Positions 13,301-21,263 of a stretch of DNA of 64,000 nucleotides are shown one piece after another (positions within the stretch are counted from its first letter, which is position 1; every line of letters begins with the position of its first letter). The DNA comes from Ehretia macrophylla (lineage: Eukaryota > Streptophyta > Magnoliopsida > Boraginales > Ehretiaceae). The translations under genes were made by a program, and so were the position numbers. Location of the stretch: assembly GCA_037974665.1 (NCBI GenBank), contig CM075773.1:25050353-25114352 (forward strand), given 5' to 3'. Under the pieces are notes generated by a model, which was not told the origin of the DNA, searched no databases, and was given only the letters and a program-made list of their open reading frames with translations.

Positions 13301-15451
13301 ACCTTGGGCGAGACAGCTTCGCTTCGCGTAGAGGTTGGGCCCGCAAACCGAGGGCGTGGGGCTTGCGACCAGGTCTCCGTCGCTCCGGAGCCCATAACTT
13401 TTGATCCGTAAGGAGTTACGCGGCCCGCAGCATACCGTTGGAAAGCTCTTCGACAGCTCTACGACGGGGCAGCCAAGCTTGCTTTGCTGTGCCTTTTTTC
13501 GAAGCCCAAAATCGATCGTTTTCATCAGTTTTGGAACACTTTTCTTCTTTTGCGCTGTTTTTTCGTCCCGGATCGTACGTCGTGAGCCGCGAAAAGGACG
13601 ACAACCTAATCCGTCCCATTTTTGTTACCGAATCCCGCGGCACCTTGGGCGAGAAAGCTTCGCTTCGCGTAGAGGCTGGTCCCACAAATTGAGGGCGTGG
13701 GGCGTGGGCCCAAGTCTCCGTCGCTCCGGAGCCCATAACTTTTGATCTGTAAAGAGTTACGCGGCCCACAGCATACCGTTGGAAAGCTCTCCGAGAGCTC
13801 TACGACGAGATAGCCAAGATTTGCTTCGCTGTGCCTTTTTTCAGAGCCCAAAATCGAACGTTTTCATCAGTTTCGGGACACTTTTCTTCGTTTGCGCTGT
13901 TTTTCCGTCCCGGATCGTACGTCGTGCGCCGCGAAAAGGGCGACAACCCAATCCGTCCCATTTTCGTTACCGAATCCTGCGGCACCTTGGGCGAGACAGC
14001 TTCGATTCGCGTAGAGGCTGGGCCCGCAAACCGAGGGCGTGGGGCTTGCGACCAAGTCTCCGTCGCTCCGGAGCCCATAACTATTGATCCGTAAAGAGTT
14101 ACGCGGCCCACAGCATACCGTTGGAAAGCTCTCCGAGAGCTCTATGACGGGACAGCCAAGCAATGCTTCGCTGTACCTTTTTTCGGAGCCCAAAATCGAA
14201 CGTTTTCATCAGTTTCGGGACACTTTTCTTTTTTTGCGCTGTTTTTCCGTCCCGGATCGTACGTCGTGCGCCGCGAAAAGGGCGACAACCCAATCCGTCC
14301 CATTTTTGTTACCGAATCCCGCGGCACCTTGGGCGAGACAGCTTCGCTTCGCGTAGAGGCTGGGCCCACAAACTGAGGGCGTGGGGCTTGGTACCAGGTC
14401 TCCGTCGCTCCGGAGCCCATAACTTTTGATCCGTAAAGAGTTACGCGGTCCACAGCATACCGTTGGAAAGATCTCCGAGAGCTCTACCACGGGACAGCCA
14501 AGCTATGCTTCGCTGGGCCTTTTTTCGGAGCCCAAAATCGGACGTTTTCATCAGTTTCGAGGCACTTTTCTGCTTTTGCGCTGTTTTTCGGTGCAGGATC
14601 GTGCGTCGTGCGTCGCGAAAAGGGCGACAACACAATCCGCCCCATTTCTGTTATCGAATCCCGCGGCACCTTGGGCGAGACAGCTTCGCTTCGCGTGGAG
14701 GCTGGGCCCGCAAACTGGGGGCGGGGGGCTTGGGACCAGGTCTCCGTCGCTCCGGAGCCCATAACTTTTGATCCGTAAAGAGTTACGCGGTCCACAGCAT
14801 ACCGTTGGAAAGATCTCCGAGAGCTCTACGACGGGGCAGCCAAGCTTAGCTTCGCTGGGCCTTTTTTCGGTGCCCAAAATCGAACGTTTTCATCAGTTTC
14901 GTGACACTTTTCTTCTTTCGCGCTGTTTTTCCTGCCTGGATCGTACGTCGTGCGACTCGAAAAGGGCGACAACCCAATCCGTCCCATTTTTATTACTGAA
15001 TCCCGCAGCACCTTGGGCGAGACAGCTTCGCTTCGCGTAGAGGCTGGGCCCGCAAACCGAGGGCGCGGGGCTTGGGACCAGCTATCCGTCGCTCCAGAGC
15101 CCATAACTTTTGATCCGTAAAGAGTTACGCGGCCCACAGCATACCGTTTGAAAGCTCTCCGAGAGCTCTACGATGGCGCAGCCAAGATTTGCTTCGCTGG
15201 GCCTTTTTTCGGAGCCCAAAATCGAACATTTTCATCAGTTTCGGGACAATTTTCTTCTTTTGCGCTGTTTTTCCGTCCCGGATCGTACGTCGTGCGCCGC
15301 GAAAAGGGCGACAACCCGATCCGTCCCATTTCTGTTACCGAATCCCGCGGCACCTTGGGCGAGACAGTTTCGCTTCGCGTAGAGGCTGGGCCCGCAAACC
15401 GAGGGCGTGGGGCTTGGTACCAGGTCTCCGTCGCTCCGGAGCCCATAACTT
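10326..15451 (+). repeat. Mixed section between TAGGCCC domains
   Basis: About 15 monomers without the TAGGCCC marker. Several carry rare changes seen again tens of kilobases away: CTTCACCTAGAGG with CCGAGTGCGTGG at 11352 (also 51002 and 59892), GATGGGGCAGCTAAGC at 11694 (also 51344), CAAAGCTGCTTCGC at 12035 (also 44850), CCTGCCTGGATCG at 13059 and 14768 (also 59551), and GAAAGATCTCCGAG at 13059, 14426 and 14768 (also 53395). Confidence 0.8.
11352..12034 (+). repeat. Monomer pair shared with 51002-51685
   Basis: The units at 11352 and 11694 match those at 51002 and 51344 in the same order, about 39.65 kb (116 units) away. Shared rare states are ATCCCTTGGCACC, GACAAATTCGCTTCACCTAG, CCGAGTGCGTGG, GTTACGGGGCCGACAGC and GATGGGGCAGCTAAGC. 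The left copy has extra private changes (CAGCAAAGCATTGC; GGATCGGAAGGCG; loss of bases near 11931), so the right copy looks closer to the shared form. Confidence 0.85.
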
Positions 15452-16819
15452 TTGATCCGTAAGGAGTTACGCGGCCCACAGCATACCGTTGGAAAGCTCT
15501 CCGAGAGCTCTACGACGGGGCAGCCAAGCTTCGCTTCGCTGGGCCTTTTTTCGGAGCCCAAAATCGAACGTTTTCATCAGTTTCGGGACACTTTTCTTCT
15601 TTTGCGCTGTTTTTCCGTCCCGGATCGTACGTCGCGCGCCGCGAACAGGGCGACAGCCCACTCTGTCCCGTTTCTGTTACCGAATCCCGCGGCACCTTGG
15701 GCGAGACAGCTTCGATTCGCGTAGAGGCTGGGCCTGCAAACCGAGGGCGTGGGGCTTGCGACCAAGTCTCCGTCGCTCCGGAGCCCATAACTTTTGATCC
15801 GTAAAGAGTTACGCGGCCCACAGTATACCGAAGGAAAGCTCTCCGAGAGCTCTACGACGGGACAGCCAAGCTATGCTTCGCTGTGCCTTTTTTCGGAGCC
15901 CAAAATCGAACGATTTCATCAGTTTTAGGACACTTTTCTTCTTTTGTGCTATTTTTCCGTCCCGGATCGTAGGTCGTGCGCCGCGAAAAGGGCGACAACC
16001 CAATCCGTCCCATTTTTGTTACCGAATCCCGCGGCACCTTGGTCGAGTCAGCTTCGCTTCGCGTAGAGGTTGGGCCCGCAAACCGAGGGCGTGGGGCTTG
16101 GGACCAGGTCTCCGTCGCTCCAGAGCCCATAACTTTTGATCCGTAAAGAGTTACGCGGCCCACAGCATACCGTTGGAAAGCTCTCTGAGAGCTCTACGAC
16201 GGGACAGCCAAGTTATGCTTCGCTGTGCCTTTTTTCGGAGCCCAAAATCGATCGTTTTCATCAGTTTCGGGACACTTTTCTTCTTTTGCGCTGTTGTTCC
16301 GTCCCGGATCGTACGTCGTGCGACGCGAAAAGGGCGACAACCCAATCCGTCCCATTTTTGTTACCGAATCCCGCGGCACCTTGGGCGAGACAGCTTCGTT
16401 TCGCGTAGAGGCTGGGCCCGCAAACCGAGGGCGTGGGGCTTGGGACCAGGTATCCGTCGCTCCAGAGCCCATAACTTTTGATCCGTAAAGAGTTACGCGG
16501 CCCACAGTATACCGTTGGAAAGCTCTCCGAGAGCTCTACGACGGGACAGCCAAGCTTTGCTTCGCTGGGCCTTTTTTTGGAGCCCAAAATCGAACGTTTT
16601 CATCAGTTTCGGGACATTTTTCTTCTTTTGCGCTGTTTTTCCGTCCCGGATCGTACGTCATGCGCCGCAAAAAGGGCGACAACCCAATCCGTCCGATTTT
16701 TGTTACCGAATCCCGCGGTACCTTGGGCGAGACAGCTTCGCTTCGCGTAGAGGCTGGGCCCACAAACTGAGGGCGTGGGGCTTGGTACCAGGTCTCCGTC
16801 GCTCCGGAGCCCATAAATT

Positions 16820-17160
16820 TTGATCCGTAAAGAGTTACGCGGCCCACAGCATACCGTTGGAAAGCTCTTCGAGAGCTCTACGACGGGACAGCAGGCTTTG
16901 CTTCGCTGGGCATTTTTTCGGTGCGCAAAATTGAACATTTTCATCAGTTTCGGGACACTTTTCTTTTTTCGCGCTGTTTTTCCATCCCGGATCGTACGTC
17001 GTGCGCCGCAAAAAGGGCGACAACCCAATCCGTCCCATTTTTGTTACCGAATCCCGCGGCACCTTAGACGAGACAGCTTCGCTTCGCGTAGAGGCTGGGC
17101 TCGCAAACCGAAGGCGTGGGGCTTGGGACCAGTTCTCCGTCGCTCCAGAGCCCATAACTT
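16820..17160 (+). repeat. 341-bp monomer nearly identical to the unit at 38013
   Basis: This unit carries GACAGCAGGCTTTGC (one base short in the hairpin), CATTTTTTCGGTGCGCAAAATTG, TTTTTTCGCGCTG, TTTTTCCATCCCGG, CACCTTAGACGAG and GGGCTCGCAAACCG. All are repeated in the unit starting at 38013, about 21.19 kb away (62 monomers). I saw no difference between the two. Looser relatives lie at 22631, 32201, 60917 and 62967. Confidence 0.87.
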
Positions 17161-17843
17161 TTGATCCGTAAAGAGTTACGCGGCCCACAGCATACCGTTG
17201 GAAAGCTCTCCGAGAGCTCTACGACTGGACAGCTAAGATTAGCTTCACTGGGCCTTTTTTCGGAGCCCAAAATTGAACGTTTTCTTCAGTTTCGGGACAC
17301 TTTTCTTTTTCGCGCTGTTTTTCCGTCCCGGATCGTACGTCGTGCGCCGCGAAAAGGGCGACAACCCAATCCGTCCGATTTTTGTTACCGAATCCCGCGG
17401 TACCTTGGGCGACACAGCTTCGCTTCGCGTAGAGGCTAGGCCCACAAACCGAGGGCGTGGGGCTTGGGACCAGGGCTCCGTCGCTCCAGAGCCCATAACT
17501 TTTGATCCGTAAAGAGTTACGCGGCCCACAGCATACCGTTGGAAAGCTCTCCGAGAGCTCTACGACAGGACAACCTAGCTATGCTTCGCTGTGCCTTTTT
17601 TCGGAGTCAAAAATCGAACGTTTTCATCAGTTTCGGGACACTTTTCTTCTTTTGCGCTGTTTTTCCGTCCCGGATCGTACGTCGTGCGCCGCGAAAAGGG
17701 CGACAACCCAATCCGTCCCCTTTTTGTTACCGAATCCCGCAGTACCTTGGGCGAGACAGCTTCGCTTCGCGTAGAGGCTAGGCCCACAAACCGAGGGCGT
17801 GGGGCTTGGGACCAAGTCTCCGTCGCTCCGGAGCCCATAACTT

Positions 17844-19211
17844 TTGATCCGTAAAGAGTTACGCGGCCCACAGCATACCGTTGGAAAGCTCTCCGAGAGC
17901 TCTACGACAGGACAGCCAAGCTATGCTTCGCTGTGCCTTTTTTTGGAGCCCAAAATCGAACGTTTTCATCAGTTTCGGGACACTTTTCTTCTTTTGCGCT
18001 GTTTTTCCGTCCCGGATAGTACGTCATGCGCCGCGAAAAGGGCGACAACCCAATCCGTCCCCTTTTTGTTACCGAATCCCGCGGTACCTTGGGCGAGACA
18101 GCTTCGCTTCGCGTAGAGGCTAGGCCCACAAACCGAGGGCGTGGGGCTTGGGACCAAGTCTCCGTCGCTCCGGAGCCCATAACTTTTGATCCGTAAAGAG
18201 TTACGTGGCCCACAGCATACCGTTGGAAAGCTCTCCGAGAGCTCTACGACGGGGCAGCTAAGCTTTGCTTCGCTGGACCTTTTTTCGGAGCCCAAAATCG
18301 AACGTTTTCATCAGTTTCGGGACACTTTTCTTCTTTTGCGCTGTTTTTCCGTCCCGGATCGTCCTTCGTGCGCCCCGAAAAGGGCGACAACCCAATCCGT
18401 CCCATTTTTGTTACCGAATCCCGCGGCACCTTGGGCGAGACAGCTTCGATTCGCGTAGAGGCAGGGCCCACAAACCGAAGGCGTGGGGCTTGGTACCAGG
18501 TCTCCGTCGCTCCGGAGCGCATAACTTTTGATCCGTAAAGAGTTACGTGGCCCACAGCATACCGTTGGAAAGCTCTCCGAGAGCTCTACGACAGGACAGC
18601 CAAGCAATGCTTCGCTGTGCCTTTTTTCGGAGCCCAAAATCGAACGTTTTCATTAGTTTCGGGACACTTTTCTTCTTTTGCGCTGTTTTTCCGTCCCGGA
18701 TCGTACGTCGTGCGCCGCGAAAAGGGCGACAACCCAATCCGTCCCCTTTTTGTTACCGAATCCCGCAGTACCTTGGGCGAGACAGCTTCGCTTCGCGTAG
18801 AGGCTAGGCCCACAAACCGAGGGCGTGGGGCTTGGGACCAAGTCTCCGTCGCTCCGGAGCCCATAACTTTTGATCCGTAAAGAGTTACGCGGCCCACAGC
18901 ATACCGTTGGAAAGCTCTCCGAGAGCTCTACGACAGGACAGCCAAGCTATGCTTCGCTGTGCCTTTTTTTGGAGCCCAAAATCGAACGTTTTCATCAGTT
19001 TCGGGACACTTTTCTTCTTTTGCGCTGTTTTTCCGTCCCGGATAGTACGTCATGCGCCGCGAAAAGGGCGACAACCCAATCCGTCCCCTTTTTGTTACCG
19101 AATCCCGCGGTACCTTGGGCGAGACAGCTTCGCTTCGCGTAGAGGCTAGGCCCACAAACCGAGGGCGTGGGGCTTGGGACCAAGTCTCCGTCGCTCCGGA
19201 GCCCATAACTT
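17844..19211 (+). repeat. 3-monomer sub-repeat: identical units 1,026 bp apart
   Basis: The unit at 17844 and the unit at 18870 read the same at every base I compared (GGATAGTACGTCATGCG, CCCCTTTTTG, CCGCGGTACC, TAGGCCC). They are separated by exactly three monomers. Copies at 23655 and 34251 look identical too; those at 24681 (CTTTTCTACTTTT), 40063 (TTATCGAATCC) and 39037 (two changes) differ slightly. The 1,026-bp spacing recurs at 23655/24681 and 39037/40063, so a three-unit repeat is nested inside the 17-unit one. Confidence 0.88.
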
Positions 19212-19930
19212 TTGATCCGTAAAGAGTTACGTGGCCCACAGCATACCGTTGGAAAGCTCTCCGAGAGCTCTACGACGGGACAGCCAAGCTATGCTTCGCT
19301 GTACCTTTTTTCGGAGCCCAAAATCGAACGTTTTCATCAGTTTCGGGACACTTTTCTTCTTTTGCGCTGTTTTTCCGTCCCGGATCGTAAGTCGTGCGCC
19401 GCGAAAAGGGCGACAACCCAATCCGTCCCATTTTTGTTACCGAATCCCGCGGCACCTTGGGCGAGATAGCTTCGCTTCGCGTAGAGGCTAGGCCCACAAA
19501 CCGAGGGCGTGGGGCTTGGGACCAAGTCTCCGTCGCTCCGGAGCCCATAACTTTTGATCCGTAAAGAGTTACGCGGCCCACAGCATACCGTTGGAAAGCT
19601 CTCCGAGAGCTCTACGACAGGACAGCCAAGCTATGCTTCGCTGTGCCTTTTTTTGGAGCCCAAATTCGAACGTTTTCATCAGTTTCGGGACACTTTTCTT
19701 CTTTTGCGCTGTTTTTCCGTCCCGGATCGTACTTCGTGCGCCGCGAAAAGGGCGACAACCCAATCCGTCCCATTTTTGTTACCGAATCCCGCGGCACCTT
19801 GGGCGAGACAGCTTCGATTCGCGTAGAGGCTAGGCCCACAAACCGAGGGCGTGGGGCTTGGGACCAAGTCTCCGTCGCTCCGGAGCCCATAACTTTTGAT
19901 CCGTAAAGAGTTACGCGGCCCACAGCATAC

Positions 19931-19939
19931 CGTTGGAAA
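19931..19939 (+). other. CGTTGGAAA core, partial CENP-B box resemblance
   Basis: The nine bases CGTTGGAAA equal the central part of the mammalian CENP-B box. The outer positions required by CENP-B (TTCG on the left and CGGG on the right) are not met: the satellite reads ACCG and GCTC there. The core is present in most monomers, with variants such as CGTTGAAAA (units at 1441 and 29807), CGTTACAAA (27757, 29124, 43140) and CGGTGGAAA (3831). It may be a chance match or a site for an unknown protein. Confidence 0.35.
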
Positions 19940-19953
19940 GCTCTCCGAGAGCT
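19939..19953 (+). other. 15-bp dyad AGCTCTC-C-GAGAGCT
   Basis: A perfect 7-bp inverted repeat with a one-base centre, followed at once by the overlapping palindrome AGAGCTCT, so GAGCTC (a SacI site) occurs in most units. Most monomers keep it intact. Recurrent variants are AGCTCTCTGAGAGCT (units at 16136, 20580, 31175, 31517, 37329) and AGCTCTTCGAGAGCT (16820, 22631, 32201, 38013, 62967). A symmetric site could bind a dimeric protein or extrude as a small cruciform; both are inference. Confidence 0.8.
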
Positions 19954-19961
19954 CTACGACA

Positions 19962-19988
19962 GGACAGCCAAGCTATGCTTCGCTGTGC
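19962..19988 (+). other. Imperfect hairpin with hypervariable 3-nt loop
   Basis: Left arm ACAGCCAAGC (19964-19973) pairs with right arm GCTTCGCTGT (19977-19986) with one C-C mismatch; one further G-C pair is possible outside after a G-G mismatch. The loop here is TAT. Across the array the AAGC and GCTT stem is mostly kept while the loop varies between TAT, TTT, TTC, TAC, TGT, AAT, ATT, TAA, TTA, AAA, GAT, ATC, CGT and TGA. Small deletions also concentrate here (for example at 5957, 12112, 13480, 16890 and 26810). The outer arm pair is A-T in one subfamily and G-G in the other (GCAGCC with GCTGGGCC), so it reflects linked descent and not compensatory change. Confidence 0.75.
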
Positions 19989-19989
19989 C

Positions 19990-20058
19990 TTTTTTTGGAG
20001 CCCAAAATCGAACGTTTTCATCAGTTTCGGGACACTTTTCTTCTTTTGCGCTGTTTTT
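19990..20058 (+). other. Helically phased A/T tracts, predicted curved DNA
   Basis: Seven homopolymer A or T runs lie at 19990-19996 (T7), 20004-20007 (A4), 20015-20018 (T4), 20025-20027 (T3), 20036-20039 (T4), 20044-20047 (T4) and 20054-20058 (T5). Their centres span 63 bp in six steps, a mean of 10.5 bp, the helical repeat of B-DNA. Phased A-tracts are known to bend DNA. A T5 run follows at 20115-20119. The pattern is kept in nearly every monomer, with T-run lengths varying by one base. Curvature and nucleosome positioning are inference. Confidence 0.7.
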
Positions 20059-20130
20059 CCGTCCCGGATCGTACTTCGTGCGCCGCGAAAAGGGCGACAA
20101 CCCAATCCGTCCCATTTTTGTTACCGAATC

Positions 20131-20207
20131 CCGCGGCACCTTGGGCGAGACAGCTTCGATTCGCGTAGAGGCTGGGCCCACAAACCGAAGGCGTGGGGCT
20201 TGGTACC
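20131..20207 (+). other. Restriction-site palindromes CCGCGG, TGGGCCCA, GGTACC
   Basis: CCGCGG at 20131-20136, TGGGCCCA at 20173-20180 and GGTACC at 20202-20207 recur at fixed monomer positions and mark subfamilies. TGGGCCCA is replaced by TAGGCCCA in the TAGGCCC subfamily and by TGGTCCCA in a smaller one (units at 10668, 27757, 29124, 43140, 45532, 46216, 50318). GGTACC alternates with GGGACC and GCGACC. CCGCGGCACC becomes CCGCGGTACC or CCGCAGTACC in the TAGGCCC subfamily. Confidence 0.85.
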
Positions 20208-20217
20208 AGGTCTCCGT

Positions 20218-20229
20218 CGCTCCGGAGCG
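20218..20229 (+). other. 12-bp palindrome CGCTCCGGAGCG near the monomer end
   Basis: Most monomers have the 10-bp palindrome GCTCCGGAGC followed by CC. In this subfamily (also 5197, 7590, 18186, 23997, 24339-proximal, 33567, 35277, 39379, 41089) a C-to-G change in the base after GGAGC extends it to 12 bp. Another common variant is GCTCCAGAGC, which breaks the symmetry. The site sits about 15 bp before the next unit's TTGATCCG start. Confidence 0.8.
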
Positions 20230-21263
20230 CATAACTTTTGATCCGTAAAGAGTTACGCGGCCCACAGTATAACGTTGGAAAGCTCTCCGAGAGCTCTACG
20301 ACGGGACAGCCAAGCTACGCTTCTCTGTGCCTTTTTTCGGAGCCCAAAATCGAACGTTTTCATCAGTTTCGGGACATTTTTCTTCTTTTGCGCTGTTTTT
20401 CCGTCTCGGATAGTACGTCATGCGCTGCGAAAAGGGCGACAACCCAATCCGTTCCATTTTTGTTCCCGAATCCCGCGGCACCTTGGGCGAGACAGCTTCG
20501 CTTCGCGTAGAGGCTGGGCCCGCAAACCGAGGGCGTGGGGCTTGGGACCAGGTCTCCGTCGCTCCAGAGCCCATAACTTTTGATCCGTAAAGAGTTACGC
20601 GGCCCACAGCATACCGTTGGAAAGCTCTCTGAGAGCTCTACGACGGGACAGCCAAGTTATGCTTCGCTGTGCCTTTTTTCGGAGCCCAAAATCGAACGTT
20701 TTCATCAGTTTCGGGACACTTTTCTTCTTTTGTGCTGTTTTTCCGTCCCGGATCGTACGTCGTGCGCCGCGAAAAGGGCGACAACCCAATCCGTCCCATT
20801 TTTGTTATCGAATCCCGCAGCACCTTGGGCGAGACAGCTTCGCTTCGCGTGGAGGCTGGGCCCGCAAGCCGAGGGCGTGGGGCTTGGGACCAGGTCTCCG
20901 TCGCTCCGGAGCCCATAACTTTTGATCTTTAAGGAGTTACGCGGCCTACAGCATACCGTTGGAAAGCTCTCCGAGAGCTCTACGACGGGGCAAAAAAGCT
21001 TTGCTTCGCTGGACCTTTTTTCGGAGCCCAAAATCGAACATTTTCATCAGTTTCGGGACACTTTTCTTCTTTTGAGTTGTTTTTCCGTCCCGGATCGTCC
21101 GTCGTGCGCCGCGAAAAGTGCGACAACCCAATCCGTCCTATTTCTATTACCGAATCCCGCGGCACCTTGGGCGAGACAGCTTCGCTTCGCGTAGAGGCTG
21201 GGCCCACAAACCGAGGGCGTGGGGATTGGTACCAGGTCTCCGTCGCTCCGGAGCCCATAACTT

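Larger units (their letters stand above)
19896..20237 (+). repeat. Representative satellite monomer (anatomy reference)
   Basis: This unit is close to the consensus and is used to place the landmarks. In order it holds the start site TTGATCCG, a CGTTGGAAA core (19931-19939), a 15-bp dyad (19939-19953), an imperfect hairpin (19962-19988), a phased T-tract segment (19990-20058), a CpG-rich stretch around CGTGCGCCGCG, CCGCGG (20131-20136), TGGGCCCA (20173-20180), GGTACC (20202-20207) and a 12-bp palindrome (20218-20229). By hand count it carries about 33 CpG dinucleotides. The two 171-bp halves do not resemble each other beyond short words such as CGGAGCCCA and TCCGTCCC, so the monomer is not an obvious dimer of a 171-bp ancestor. 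The monomers at 35277 and 41089 are close relatives. Confidence 0.93.
15452..21263 (+). repeat. 17-monomer higher-order block, copy A
   Basis: Seventeen units (about 5.81 kb). Types in order include GGGGCAGCCAAGCTTCGC (15452), CGATTTCATCAG (15794), ATCGATCGTTTTC (16136), GTATACCG with GACATTTTTC (16478), GACAGCAGGCTTTGC (16820), GGCGACACAGC (17161), then TAGGCCC units. Much of the order is repeated from 21264 at an offset of 5,811-5,812 bp: 16820/22631, 17161/22972, 17502/23313, 17844/23655, 18528/24339, 18870/24681, 19554/25365 and 19896/25707. Confidence 0.83.

Noticed and set aside
19931-19947. Functional CENP-B box
   Set aside because: Only the central nine bases agree; the outer TTCG and CGGG positions known to be needed for CENP-B binding are absent in the common monomer forms.
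19962-20058. Hairpin followed by T-tract as a bacterial-type intrinsic terminator
   Set aside because: The stem is imperfect, is repeated 187 times without genes, and the context is eukaryotic-style satellite DNA. The T-run follows as part of a phased series and is not a lone U-tract.
19896-20237. Monomer as an ancient dimer of two 171-bp units, like an alpha-satellite dimer
   Set aside because: The halves share only short words (CGGAGCCCA, TCCGTCCC, GACAGC) at inconsistent offsets, not 171 bp apart. The length coincidence alone is not evidence.
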